The translations under genes and the position numbers were made by a program. DNA of 64,000 bases, from NCBI GenBank assembly GCA_030035585.1, contig CM057462.1:114633234-114697233 (forward strand), in the 5' to 3' direction. The notes under the pieces are model-generated. The model was not told where the DNA came from, searched no databases, and saw only the letters and a program-made list of their open reading frames with translations. This DNA comes from Dugong dugon (Eukaryota; Chordata; Mammalia; Sirenia; Dugongidae). Below, one piece after another: positions 43,481 to 55,057 of this stretch (positions within the stretch are counted from its first letter, which is position 1; every line of letters starts with the position of its first letter).

Positions 43481-44974
43481 TAGTACACTTATTTAAAATA
43501 AAAGACTGTTGAAATGAAACACTTCTCAACCTCTTTAAGAACCGAAGAACTAAATTGTCTGTTCAGCTTCCTTCTTTTTCTTTTTTTAATTAAGAGTTTC
43601 TCTTAAGTGTAGAAAGACAATAAATAATCTTATTTCCAACATGACTTTGATTTTTAGCCATGACTGGGATGGATTCAGTATATTTCTGACATTTTCTTTT
43701 ATATATTTTTCTAATTCTTGGCATTCTATAGGGATTAACAAAACTTTTTTTTTTTTTTATGTAATTGCTAAGCTTTTTTTCTTGGAGAAAGAAATATACT
43801 CCGATTTTCTGGTAAATATCTGAAGCTTATCCATCTTTTCCACATCATTTAGTAATACTTAGAGTCACTCTTATCCATAGATTTGATGGAATTGGATTTC
43901 TAAGTCAGAAATCGTCAACTTTTGAGATAAACTTCTTTTCCTAGAGATGGAACCTGAAAAAATGCCTACAGTTGTGAAAGTGTATACATACTATGAAGGG
44001 CAGCCAGTGTATATAGAGAGTAGAAGCATAAGGAGGAGGTATACAAAAACTGTTAATAGTGAGTAACAAAAAAGAGGATTAAGAAAAAAAAATCATGTTT
44101 CAAACTAATGCACAATGTTTGCATAACAAAATAGTGAACTTACTTGAAGTTGTAATGAGGGAAGTGAACCTATTTTCTTGGACAAGGGTAAAGAATGCAT
44201 GCTTTTCAAATTTGTGATAATCGTATCCATTCACGACCGGACCGCTAAAGATATTTGACCAACTCCTATCATTATAATCATTAAGGGCCTTTTTTTCTTC
44301 TTATTATGGTTTTGCAGAAACAAAATAATATTCCCAAACCTCTTGAAAAGAGAATATTTATTACTTTTAGCTTAAAAGATTCTTATTTTTACAGGAATAT
44401 TTTATATCGGCAATAATGGGTCCCGTCTTGCAGTCGTCTTGGCAGACTGTCAAAGTCGTCCCTCCCCTGGCCTCTTCTTGCATATATTCCATCCCCTGAG
44501 AACCTGAATATCTTTCTGCATCCCAGAAAGAGAGCTCAAGGCTGGTGTTCAGGTGGAAACATAATATGTGCCTCTATAATTGCTATCTCAGACAGTACTA
44601 ATAGCTTCTTTGTTTGGTTCAGTTTTATATTTTCTGGAGGCCATCACTCAAAATGGCACACATTTTGCAAGACTTGAAATCAAGGATAGAAACTTGGAAA
44701 ATGTTTGGATGAGGAAGCAGAGAGAATTCAGGTTCCAAGGCAACCATAGAACTGCACAGCTTCTATCTCTGCTTCTCTCCGTTCGTCTGTTCATTCTTTT
44801 TTTTTGGTAACTTGGCTTCCTCTGCTTTTTTGCTGTTTTGGTTCCCCTCCCCCACGTTTATTTGCATCTTCAATTTTGACTCTCTGTGACCTTTCAGTTT
44901 CAGAGCTCACAACAATAGACTGAGTACAGTCAGTACCTGCCACACCATTCATTTTCTCAAGGGAGGAATCTGAT
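43481..44974. other. Unassigned 1.5-kb stretch
   Basis: No gene or repeat recognised. T-runs at 43568, 43747 and 44797. The frames here (for example 44580-44810) lack domains. Confidence 0.4.
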
Positions 44975-45130
44975 TGGGCTGACTTCCAAAATAGAAACTT
45001 CCTTGTCACTGAAAGTATTCAAGCAGAGACAGGTTGGCCATCAGTCAGTGTAGCAGAGAGGGTTCTAGTTTGGGCAATGGAAGATGAACCAGATGACCCC
45101 TAATTCCTTTCAGCTCTAGGATTCAAGTAA
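44975..45130 (+). repeat. L3/CR1-type LINE 3' fragment
   Basis: CTGAAAGTATTCAAGCAGAGAC, then GTTGGCCATCAGTCAGTG and GAACCAGATGACCCCTAATTC, ending CAGCTCTAGGATTC, matches the layout of mammalian L3 (CR1 clade) 3' ends. The minus frame at 44791-45009 is a shadow. Confidence 0.65.
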
Positions 45131-46044
45131 TATATCTTTGCTTAAAACCCTCTCCCTAGAAAATATCTTCCAAAATAAACATCTACATCATTACTCTTTG
45201 TTCAATCTCTGTCAGAAGATTTGCTACTGTCATCAGTGAAAAATGAGGTAGAACATTCCAGCAATTTCAATTCCTCAAAATGCCAGATGTTGTTATTAAT
45301 CACATGCACATATACATATATACATGAATTTATATACATAAATAAGTATATTCACGTATGTCTAGTATGAGACATGCATGCTCTATGGTACTAGGTAAGT
45401 TCTTTCAAAGGAAAAATTTCTGTGTGCGCAGCATTTTTATTATAAATTAGTAAAATCTTACGTCTAGTCCACGACAATCTAGGCAGTTTGGCACTTAGTC
45501 TTTGTGTGGTTACTATTATAAATTTGAGCTGGTTGCTTAATACATATGAGTAGCACTGCTAAGGAAGTCATTCCCTTTGTATCCATATGTGTTTAGCAAG
45601 CTTTGTCTCGCCTTTGTGTCTGACTTTAAGATATTATATGTTTAATATAGGATTAACATGAAATATCAAAAAAGAAATATAACAAAAGAAAAGAAAAACC
45701 CAAACTACCTTTATTTTCAATTAACTCCCCTTTACAATGTACACTAGTGTAAAATTTAAGCAAAAATTAAATGAGACTGCTTCTGTATGTCAAGCTTCTG
45801 TCCCTTCACTCATAATCAGCACAAATTGATTAGACTTGATCTGTTTTGTTTCAGAGAAAAGCAGTTCAGCTATTTTTATTCCACTCTCTGTCTCTAGAGG
45901 TAAAGGAATGATCTTAAGCAGCATGCCGTTTTCTCCAGAAAAAAAGCAAGCACTCTCTTCAGAGTTTTCCTTTCTTTCCCTCTTTTTTGATCCAAGACTT
46001 TGGAAACTGCCTCCATAAAACAGTAAAACACCTCTTCAAGAAAA
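45131..46044. other. Unassigned stretch
   Basis: Nothing recognised. TATA-like simple sequence at 45305-45360. Confidence 0.4.
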
Positions 46045-46462
46045 TGTTATGCATTTCTATTTCTTTCCTTTTTCATTGAGGGATAATTCACAAAACAAAA
46101 CTCAGAGACCTTTAAAATTGTGGTTAATTTGTTTTCAAAATTGTATATTTCTTTATAACTGCCACACAAACAACATATAGAACATTTCCTTCACCCCAGA
46201 AAGTTTCCTCACGCCATTTCCAGTCAATTCACTCCTGTTGCACCTCCAAGGCAGTCACCTTTTCTTTATGTCACTGTAGGTTAGTTTTGCCTATTGTTGA
46301 ACTTCATATAAATTTGTACATTCAATATTCTTGTATGTCTGTTTTTTTTTTGACTCAACACGTTTTTGAGATTCATCTATGCTGTTGCATGTATCAACAA
46401 TACATTGTTAGATACTGCTGAGTAATATTCTATATTATAGACTATATAGCAAATTTTTATCC
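46045..46462 (-). mobile_element. Ancient L1 (L1M-type), 3' segment, block 1 of a split element
   Basis: The antisense 3' UTR and ORF2 end of an old L1: TGAGATTCATCTATGCTGTTGC, then GCTGAGTAATATTCTATATTATAGAC and CAAATTTTTATCCATTG. Reading rightwards it continues at 50369 after the RTE. A gap of about 45 bases relative to the usual L1 suggests a deletion before the RTE arrived. Confidence 0.75.
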
Positions 46463-46958
46463 ATTGGTTGACCCTGCTGGTATTTGAAATACCAATGGCA
46501 TATCTTCCAGCATCACAGCTACACGTAAGCTATGATAGTATGACAAGCTGACAGAAGAGTAGTGGAATTGACAGGTTTCAGTGGAGCTTCCAGACTAAGA
46601 CACTAGAAAGAAGGACCTGGCGAACTACTTCTAAAACAAATTGACCAGTAAAAACTTTATGAACAGCCGAGGAATATTGTCTGATATGGGGCCAGAATAT
46701 GAGCCCCTCAGGTTGGAAGGTACTTAAAATACAGCTGGGGAAGAGGTGTTTCCCCAAAGTACAGCAGACCTTAATGATATGGAAGGAGTGAAGCTTTCAA
46801 GACCTTCATTTGCAGATGTGGCATGACTCAAAACGAGAAGAAATAGATGCAAACATCTATTAATATTCAGAACAAGGAATGTAAGAAGTTTGAATCTAGA
46901 AAAACTATAAGTCATCAAAAATGAAATATAACACATAAAGATCGATATCCTGGACATA

Positions 46959-47154
46959 AAATCCACTGTCAATGAGTCCATTCCGACTCATAGCCACACT
47001 ATAGGACAGAGTAGAACTACCTTGTAGGGTTTCCAAGGCTGTAAATCTTTACAAATGCAGACTGCCACATCTTTCTCCTGCTGAGAGGCTGGTAGGTTTG
47101 AATCACCGACCTTTTGGTTAGTAGCTGAGGATTTTAACCACTGTTACCACAAGG
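46959..47154 (-). mobile_element. AfroSINE inside the RTE
   Basis: Antisense: CACTGTCAATGAGTCCATTCC tail at the left, GTAGAACTACCTTGTAGGG middle, and CCACTGTTACCACAAGGGC head at the right. RTE sequence resumes as CATTAGTGAGCTGAAATGG, exactly where the first RTE copy reads GGCATTAGTGAGCTG (163-178). The TSD is short and altered (GACAT/GGCAT). Confidence 0.88.
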
Positions 47155-48554
47155 GCATTAGTGAGCTGAAATGGACTAGTATTGGTCATTTAGAACCAGA
47201 CAATCACATGGTCTACTATACCAACAATGACAAATTGAAGAGGAATGGCTTCACGTTCATCATCAAAAAGAACATTTCAAAATTTGTCCTAAAGTACAAT
47301 GCTGTTAGTGTTAGGATAATATCCGTACACCTACAAGGAAGGCCAGTTAATACGACTATTATTCAAATTTATGAACCAATCACTAATGCCAAAATGAAGA
47401 AATGGAAGACTTTTACCAACTTCTGCAGTCTGGAATTGATTAAACATGCAGTCAAGATGCATTGATAATTACTGGTGATTGGAATCCAAAAACTGGAAAC
47501 AAAGAAGGATCCGTAGCTGGAAAATATGGCCTTTGTGATAGGAAAATGCTGGAGATCACGCTATAGAATTTTGCAAGATCAACAAATTCTTCATTGCAAA
47601 TACTTTTTTTTCAACAACATAGTCAGTGACTGAACACATAGACCTCGCCAGATGGAATGCACAGGAATCAAATTGACTACATTTGTAGAAAGAGATGATG
47701 GAGAAGCTCAACATCATCAGTCAGAACAAGGGCAGGGGCCAAATGTGGAACAGACCATCAATTTCTCATATGCAAGTTCAAACTGAAGCTGAAAAAAATT
47801 AAAACAAGTCTACAAGAGCCAAACTACTACCTTGAGTATATCTCACCTGAATTTAGAGATCATCTCAAGGACGATTTGATTCATGAAACACTAATGACCG
47901 AAGACCAGAAGAGTTGTGGGATGACATCAAAGACATTATACATTAAGGAAGAAAAAGTCATTGAAAAGACAGGAAAGAAAGAAAAGAGCAAAATGGATGT
48001 CAGAAGAGACTCTGAAACTTGTCCTTGAACTTTGAGTATATAAAGCAAAAGAAAGAAACAATCAAGTAAAAGAACTGAATAGAAGATTTCAAAGGGTAAC
48101 TCCAGACGACAAAGTAAAGTATTATAATGAAATATGCAAAGGCCTGGAGTTAGAAAACCAAAAGGAAAGAACACCCTCTGCATTTATCAAGCTGAAAGAC
48201 TGAAGAAAAAATTCAAGCCCCAAGTTGGAATAGAGAAGGATTCCATCGGTAAAATCAGAACAGTGCAGGAAGCATCAAAAGAAGATGGAAGGAATATACA
48301 CAGTTACCATACCAAAAAGAATTTGTTGACATTCAACCATTTCAGGAGGTAGCATAAGATCAAGAATGATGATACTGAAGGAAGAAGTGCAAGCTGCACT
48401 GAAGGCATTGAAAAAAATCAAGGCTCCAGTAATCGACTGAATACCAATTGAGATATTTCCACAAAAAGATGCAACTCTGGAAGCACTCAGTAGTCTATGC
48501 CAAGAAATTTGGAAGACAGCTACCTGGCCAACTGACTGGAAGAGATCCACGTTC

Positions 48555-49420
48555 ATGCCCATTCCTAAGAACAGTAATCCAACAGAATGTGGAAATTATC
48601 AGACAATATCATTAATATCACACACAAGTAAAATTTTGGTGAAGATCATTCAAAAATGGTGGCAGCAATATGTCAACAAAGAATTGCCAGAATTTCAAAC
48701 CAGATTGAAAGAAGAGGATAGGGAAAGATGGATATCATTGCCGATGTCAGATGGATTTTGGCTGAAAGTAGAGAATACAAGAAAGATGTTTACCTGTGTT
48801 TTACTTACTATGCAAAGGCATTTGACTGTGTGGATCATAACAAATTATGGATAATATTGCAAAGAATGAGAATTCCAGAAAAATTCATTGTGCTCATGCA
48901 GTACCTGTACATAGATCAAGAGGCAGTCATTCAAACAGAAAAAGGAGATACTGAGTGGTTTAAAATCAGAAAGGGTGTGCATCAGGGTTGTATCCTTTCA
49001 CTATACTTATTCAATCTGTATGCTGAACAAATAATCTGAGAAGCTGGACTGTATGAAGGAGAACTTGGCATCAGGATTGGAGAAACACTCATTAACAACC
49101 TGCGATATGCAGATGACACAACCTTGCTTGCAGAAGGTGAAAAGGACTTGAAGCACTTGCTGATGAAGATCTAAGACCATAGCCTTCAGTGTGGATTGCA
49201 CCTCAACCGAAAGAAAACAAAAATCCTCACATCTGTACCAATTAGCATCATCATTATAAAAGTAGAAATTTTGAAGTTGTCAAGGATTTCATTTTACTTG
49301 GATCCACAATCAATGCCCATGGAAGCAGCAGTCAAGAAATCAAACAACATATTGCATTGGCAAATCTGCTGCAAAACACCCCTTTAAAGTGTTGAAAAGC
49401 AAAGATGTTACTTTGAGTAT
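48555..49420 (+). pseudogene. RTE reverse transcriptase remnant with intact catalytic box
   Basis: Frames at 48555-48854 and 48728-49039 cover the fingers and palm: E-C-G-N-Y-Q-T-I-S-L-I-S, then Y-Y-A-K-A-F-D-C-V-D-H-N-K-L (catalytic motif A), and K-G-V-H-Q-G-C-I-L-S (motif B). At 49106-49117 the codons give Y-A-D-D (motif C). So the catalytic residues survive in DNA, but a frame change near 48725 and stops at 49037-49039 and 49172-49174 (TAA after AAGATC) prevent a protein. Confidence 0.85.
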
Positions 49421-49739
49421 TAAGGTGCACCTGACCTAAGCCATCGTATTTCAATCATCTCATATGCATGTGAAAGGTGGACAGTGAATAAGGAAGAGTG
49501 AAGAAGAAGAATTGATGCCTTTGAATTATGGCATTGGCAAAGAATATTGAATTTAACATGGACTACCAGAAGAAAGAAGAAATTTGTCTTGGAATAAGTA
49601 CAGCCAGAATGCTCCTTAGAAGAGAGGATAGTGTGATTTCATCTCAGGTACTTGGGATATGTTATCAGGAGGGACCAGTCCCTGCTGAAGGACACCATAT
49701 TTGGTAAAGTAGAGGATTAGGGAAAAAGAGAAAGAACCT

Positions 49740-50214
49740 TGTCTTAGGCTGGGTTCTCTACAGAAGCAAAACCAGTAAAGCATATAAATATATATAGAGA
49801 TTTATATCAAAGAAACAACTTACACAATTGTAGAGGCTGGAACGTCCCACGTCCATGGATTAGGGTAGAGGCTACTCCCAATTCACATAGCTGCAGGGGC
49901 TGGCGAACCCAAGATTGGCAGTTTGGAAAGCAGGACTCCACTCACAGGCTGTGAAGAACGACAAATCCCAGGATCAGCAGATAAGCTGATAGCTCAAGTC
50001 CCAAGAACCAGAAGTCAGACAAACAGGAGGCAGCAGAATCCAGAGCTAGCAAAAAGCCAGAATGTGTGCTTATGTTCAGATGCAGGCCACAGCCCCAAGG
50101 AAACTCTCTTTCCACTGATTGGCTACTCACAGTATATTCAGTCATGGGAGTGATCACAAATAAACACTGAGAATCATGGCCCAGCCAAGTTGACACACAA
50201 TCTTAACCATCACA
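49740..50214 (-). mobile_element. Solo ERVL-type LTR (MLT2-like) inside the RTE
   Basis: 475 bp, from TGTCTTAGGCTGGG to CCATCACA, homologous to the LTR at 14023-14666. 5-bp flanks AACCT (49735-49739) and ACCCT (50215-50219). The RTE breaks at AAAGAACC and resumes CCTTAACAAGATGACTG, matching CCCTCAACAAGATGGG at 2720 in the first RTE. Orientation follows the provirus at 14 kb (sense on minus). Confidence 0.9.
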
Positions 50215-50368
50215 ACCCTTAACAAGATGACTGCAAGAATGAGCTCAAATCTAGCAAGGATTGTGAGGATGGTGCAGGACTGGGTAGTGTTTCATTCTAT
50301 TGTACATGAGTTCACTACGAGTGGGAACCAACTCGATGGCACCTAACAACAAAAACAAGTTATTGGTT

Positions 50369-51264
50369 ATTCTGAATAAAGCTGTAATGGATATACTTGT
50401 GCAAATCTTGTTGTGAACTTATTGTTTCATTTCTTGTGGGCATAAATCTAGAAGTCAAATTACTGATTTGTAGGTTTAAATGTATAATTAATTTTATAAG
50501 AAACTGCCTACTGTTCTCCAAAGTGATTTTCCTACTCTTCACTTCCACCTGCACTGTAGAATTCTAATTGCTCCACATTCTTATCAACTTTTGGTATTGT
50601 CAGCCTTTTTGATCTTAGATTTTCTAATGGGTGCAAAAAAAAATCTCAGTGTGATTATAATGTGCATTTCCTGTATTATAAATAATACTGAGTACCGTTT
50701 TCATTTACTTATTGTTCATTCATATTACCTCCTTGGTGAATTGTCTGTTCAAGCCTATTGCCCATTTTTTAATGTATTGTTTCTTTTTTGTTGTTGATTA
50801 ATAAGAATTCTTTGTATATTCTTGTTACGAGTCCTTTGTCAGAAAACAAAATTTATGAACGTATTTTTCCCTAGGCTGTGGCTTGTTTTTTCTTTTTCTT
50901 AATGTTGTATTGTGATTTGTAGGAAGGCTTAATTTTGATAATGTCCAGTTTATTAATTTCTAACATTTTATGGTTAGTGCTTTTTATGACTTCTCTAATA
51001 AATTTTTCCTTACCCAGGGTTGCAGAAGTATCCTCTTATGTTTCTTACATAAGTTTTACGTTTCTAACTCAGCAACGTTTTGTAGTTTTCAGTGTAGAGG
51101 TCTTGAACGTATTCTGCTAGATTTGTATGTGATATTTGACATTTTTCTATGCTCTCTTCGATAGTATTTTTAAAGATTTAGTTTTCCCGATTGTTCACTA
51201 CTAGTGTATGGAAATATAATTTATTTATTGTATATTGACTTGTACAATTATATAACTTTGTTCT
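50369..51264 (-). mobile_element. Ancient L1, ORF2 segment, block 2
   Basis: Antisense old L1 ORF2: ATTCTGAATAAAGCTGTAATGG, then CAAAGTGATTTTCCTACTC, then CCTTTGTCAGAAAACAAAATTTATG, in consensus order. Continues from block 1 across the RTE. Confidence 0.8.
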
Positions 51265-51740
51265 ATTGGTTTCCTATTGTTGCAGTAACAAATTTCCACA
51301 AACTTGGTGACTTAAAACAACACAAACTTGTTCTCTTATACTTCTGTAACTCAGATGTCCTAAAGTGGATTGATAGGGCAACATTCCTTCTAGAAGTTCT
51401 AGGGAAGAATCTCTTTCCTTGCCTTTTCTAGATTCCCAGAGGCTACCTGTATTTCTTAGGGTACATTTCTTGGAGGTCTCATCCTCCATCTTCAAAGCCA
51501 GCATCATGGTATCTTCCATTCTCTCTCTCTGTCGCTCTGCTTCCTTCATCACACTATCTTCTGTCTGACTTTCATTCTTTTGCCTCCTTTTTACAAGGAC
51601 CATTGTGATTACATTGGACCCACTTAGATAATAAAGGATAACCTCTCCTTCTCAAGATCCTTAACTTAGTCACATCTGTAAAGTGCATTTTGCCATGTAA
51701 GGTAACATATTCACAGATTCCAGATTGGGACATGGACATC
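51265..51740 (-). mobile_element. MLT1-type MaLR LTR in the ancient L1
   Basis: Starts at the left with TTGGTTTCCTATTGTTGCAG, then TAACAAATTTCCACAAAC and GACTTAAAACAACACAAAC, the reverse complement of the MLT1 3' end. AAAGTGCATTTTGCCATGTAAGG and CACAGATTCCAGATTGGG mark the other end. Confidence 0.75.
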
Positions 51741-52229
51741 ATTGGCGAACTTTAATCTTTCTAGCATATTCTCTTAATTCTAGTAAGTTTTACTTTGATA
51801 TTAATATTGACACTCCAGCTTTCATATGCTTATTGTTTGGATGTGATAACTCTTCCCTCCCTTTTCACTCTCAACATATTTTTGTCTTTATCTTTAAAGT
51901 ATGTCTCTCCTTAACTGCATGTGGATGGGTTTTACTTTTCCATTCAATCTGATAGTCTCTGCCATCTACTTCGACTGTCCTTTCCATTTACGTTTGTTGT
52001 AATTATTCACATAGTTGAATTGAAGTCAATACTATGAATATTTGTTTTCTTTGACTGTTCTTTGTTCCCCTATTCCTCATTTCTGACTTTATTTTAATAA
52101 GATCAAGTGTTTTTTTAATATTGTATTTTTTCTCCTATTTTGACTTTTTGCTATAGCTATCTGTGTTATTTTTAGTGATTTCTACAGAGATATTAATATG
52201 TATTTTAACTTATCACAAAGTACCTTTAA
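51741..52229 (-). mobile_element. Ancient L1, block 3
   Basis: Antisense L1 between ORF2 start and ORF1: ATTCAATCTGATAGTCTCTGCC, then TTTCCATTTACGTTTGTTG, resembles the ATCTGCCACTCTCTGTCTC and CATTTACATTCAG block of the full-length L1 at 38970-39020. It ends at the 13-bp TSD AAAGTACCTTTAA (52217-52229). Confidence 0.7.
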
Positions 52230-52443
52230 GAGACTAACGGGCAAATCAACCCAAAAGCAAAGACAAGAAGGCAGGACGGTACAGGAAAACTGTACCAACG
52301 GAAACAGGGAAACTGGGGTGGAGAAGGGGAGAGTATTGACACATCATGGGGTTGGCAGCAAATGTCACAAAACAATTTGTGTATTAACTGTTTAATGAGA
52401 AACTAATTTGCTATGTAAACTTTTACCTAAATCATAATTTAAA
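52230..52443 (+). mobile_element. Young L1 3' end fragment with 13-bp TSD
   Basis: 214 bp of L1 3' UTR in sense: AAAGCAAAGACAAGAAGGCAGG, then GTATTGACACATCATGGGG and GTTTAATGAGAAACTAATTTGC, ending A-rich. Its reverse complement matches 53420-53500. The perfect TSD AAAGTACCTTTAA lies at 52217-52229 and 52444-52456. Confidence 0.9.
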
Positions 52444-53005
52444 AAAGTACCTTTAAATATTGTTTCATAAAAAAGTTAAAAACTTTATATCCATATACTT
52501 TTCTTTATCCTCCTCCCATCTGTGTTTTTCTTTGTTGTCATATATTTTATTTACATACACGTTTGTTATTATTTTTACTTAAAGTAATTAATAGTCTTTT
52601 AAAGAAAAGATCTTATATTTACCCATTTATTTACTCTTTCTATTGTTTTTAGTTTGTCTTGATGATCTGGTCTTTCCTCTGGTAACAATTTATTTTAGCC
52701 TGAAGAACTTCCTTTAGCATTTTTTATAGGGAAGTTCTGTTGAAGATTAATTCTCTTAGCTTCTTTCTAAGTGTTTAAAAATGTTACTATTTTACTTTAA
52801 TTATTGGTGCATATTTTTGCTGGATACAAAAGTTTAGAATGAATTTTTTTCTTTATTTCTGCCATTTTAATGAGTTGCTCAATTTTCTTACAGCCAAATT
52901 ATTTCTGATGATAAGTCATCACTCTTATAGTTGCTTAAAAGTATATAATGGGTCTTTCTTTTTTGCTTTAATTTTTTGTTTTCCCTTTTTATTTGGTTTT
53001 CAGAA
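52444..53005 (-). mobile_element. Ancient L1, block 4 (ORF1 region)
   Basis: Antisense: CCTGAAGAACTTCCTTTAGC, then GTTCTGTTGAAGATTAATTC and TTTTTGCTGGATACAAAAGTTTAG, the usual antisense signature of L1 ORF1 and the region next to it. It stops at the 3' end of the next inserted L1. Confidence 0.7.
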
Positions 53006-53370
53006 TTTTTTTTTATTGTACTTTAGGTGAAGGTTTATAGAACAAATAGTTTCTCATTACACAGTCAGTATGCATATTGTTATATGACTTTGGTTAACAA
53101 ACCCACAACATGTCAAAACTCTCCCTTCTCGACCTTGGAGGACATTTTTTCTTTTTTGGTGAAACTATACATAGCCAAAGATACACCATTTCAAAAATTT
53201 CTATATGTACAATTCAGTGACATCAGTTTACTTTCTTCTAGTTGTGCTGTTATTCTCACAATCCTTTTCTAAATTATTCCATCATCATTATCTTCAACTC
53301 ACTGCCCCCTAGTCTTCCCATCAAACCTTCTGAGTTGCTGTTGTCAATTTGATCTCACATAGATAATTCA
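53006..53370 (-). mobile_element. L1 3' UTR fragment (subfamily A)
   Basis: Begins TTATTGTACTTTAGGTGAAGG at the left (tail side) and includes ACAACATGTCAAAACTCTCCC. The right part (CAACTCACTGCCCCCTAGTC, then ATTTGATCTCACATAGATAATTC) matches the reverse complement of 8640-8730. 5'-truncated. Confidence 0.75.
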
Positions 53371-55036
53371 TTTTTTTTTGTAATTTAAATGAATGTTTAC
53401 AGAACAGAATAGTTTCTCATTTAACAGTTAGTACACGTATTGCCCTGTGACAATGGTTAACAACCCCACGACATGTCAACTCTGTCCCTTCTCAATCTTG
53501 GATTCCCTATCACCAGTTTTCCTGTCCCCTCTTACCTTCTAGTCCTTGTCCCTGAACTGCTGTGCCTCATTAGTCCCATTTTATTTTATGGGGCAGTCCA
53601 ATCCCTGGCTAAACGGTGAACCTCGGGAGTGACTTCACCACTGAGCTAAAAGGGTGTCGGGGGCCATACTCTTGGAGTTTCTCCAGTCTCTGTCAGGCCT
53701 GTAAATCTGGTCTTTTGTTCTACATCCTTCTCCAGCTCTGTCCAGGATCCTCTGTTGTGATCCCGGTCAGAGAAGTGAGTGGTGGTAGCCAGGCACCATC
53801 TGGCTGTACTGGACTCAGTCTGGTTGAGGCCTTGGTAGCCGTGGTCCATTAGTCCTTTAGACTAATCTTTTCCTAGTATCCTGTTCTCTTCATTCTCCCT
53901 TGCTCCCAAAGGGGTGAGACCAGTGGAGTATCTTAGATGGCTACTCACAGGCTGTTAAGATGCCAGACACTACTCACCAAGGTAGAATATAGAACATTGT
54001 CTTTATAAACTGTGTAATGGCAATTGAACTAGATGTTCCCTGAGAGTATGGTCCCCACAGCCCTCCACCCAGCAATTCAGTCCCTCAGGGAGTTTGGATG
54101 TGTCTATGGAGCTTCCATGACCTTTCCTTATACAAGCTGTGCTGGCTTCCCCAGTATTATGTACTGTCTTATCCTTCACCAAAGTTACAACTTATCTATT
54201 GCTTATTTAGTATTCTCCCCCCCATCCCTTGCAACCAACAAAGATTGTTACTTTTTGTGTGTAAATTTTTTCATGAGTTTTTACAGTAGAGGTCTTATAT
54301 AATATTTGTCGTTTTGTGATTGACTTATTTCACTCAGCATAATGTCCTCCAGTTTCATCCATGTTATGAGGTGCTTCACAGATTCATCATTGTTCTTTAT
54401 GGCTGCATAATATTCCATTGTTTGTATGTACCATAGTTTGTTTATCCACTCGTCTGTTGATGAGCATCTAGGTTGTTTCCATCTTTTTGCTATTGTGAAC
54501 AATGCTGCAATGAACATGGGTGTGCATATGTCTATTTGTGTGATGGCTCTTATTTCTCTAGGATATATTCCTGGGAGAGGGGTTGCTGGATCATATGGTA
54601 TTTCTATTTCTAGCTTTCTAAGGAAGCGCCATATTATTTTCCAAAATGATTGTATCATTGTGCCGTCCCACCAGCAGTGCATAAGAGTTCCAATCTCCCT
54701 GCAGCCTTTCCAACATTTGTTATTTTCAGTGTTTTTGATTTGTGCCAGTAATGCCAAGGTGAGATGGTATCTAATTGTGGTTTTAATTTGCATTTCTCTG
54801 ATGGCTACTGATCTCAAGTATTTCCTCCTGTGTCTATTGACTGCTTGAGTGTTTTCTTTGGTGAAGTGTCTGTACCTTTCCTTTGCCCATTTTTTAACAG
54901 GATTATTTGTCTTTTTGCTGTAGAGGTGTTGGATTTTCTTGTAGATTATAGAGATTAGACCTTTGTCTGACTTGTAATGTCCAAATTTTTTTTCCCAGTC
55001 AGTAGGTTCTCTTTTTACTCTTTCGGTGAAGTCTTG
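53371..55036 (-). mobile_element. 5'-truncated L1 (ORF2 C-terminus plus 3' UTR, subfamily B)
   Basis: 1.67 kb: tail and 3' UTR at 53371-54280, then a 258-codon ORF2 C-terminal frame. It lies directly beside another L1 3' end in the same orientation, as if it inserted into, or close to, the A-rich tail of its neighbour. The right junction is at about 55036, where GGTGAAGTCTT departs from the consensus and ancient L1 resumes. Confidence 0.85.
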
Positions 55037-55057
55037 GTTTTCAAAATTTTTGACCAT
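54281..55057 (-). pseudogene. L1 ORF2 C-terminal domain, open over 258 codons
   Basis: The longest frame in the window. It carries the segment after the reverse transcriptase: R-E-P-T-D-W-E-K-K-F near residue 16, then [26 protein letters not shown], and a C-W-K-G-C run followed by H-C-W-W-D (cysteine-rich nucleic-acid-binding domain, near residues 120-135). It ends K-Y-Y-I-R-P-L-L. There is no endonuclease or polymerase. The first residues come from flanking ancient L1 sequence, so the start codon is accidental. It is open because the insertion is fairly young, not because it is a gene. Confidence 0.85.

Larger units (their letters stand above)
46470..50361 (+). mobile_element. Nearly full-length RTE LINE with nested SINE and LTR
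   Basis: About 3.2 kb of RTE once the two insertions are removed. 7-bp flanks ATTGGTT at 46463-46469 and 50362-50368 suggest its TSD. It begins with about 95 bases in inverted orientation, then runs GACAGGTTTCAGTGGAGCTTCC; the 5' leader (46560-46800); endonuclease (46850-47880); linker; reverse transcriptase (48130-49400); and 3' tail (50216-50350, GTGTTTCATTCTATTG, then CTCGATGGCACCTAACAAC). Inserted into the ancient L1. Frames are broken throughout. Confidence 0.9.

Noticed and set aside
51274-51603. 109-codon minus-strand frame with Glu/Arg-rich sequence
   Set aside because: Lies in the MLT1-type LTR at 51265-51740; non-coding.
54426-54848. 140-codon plus-strand frame
   Set aside because: It is the complement of the L1 ORF2 C-terminal region on the minus strand.
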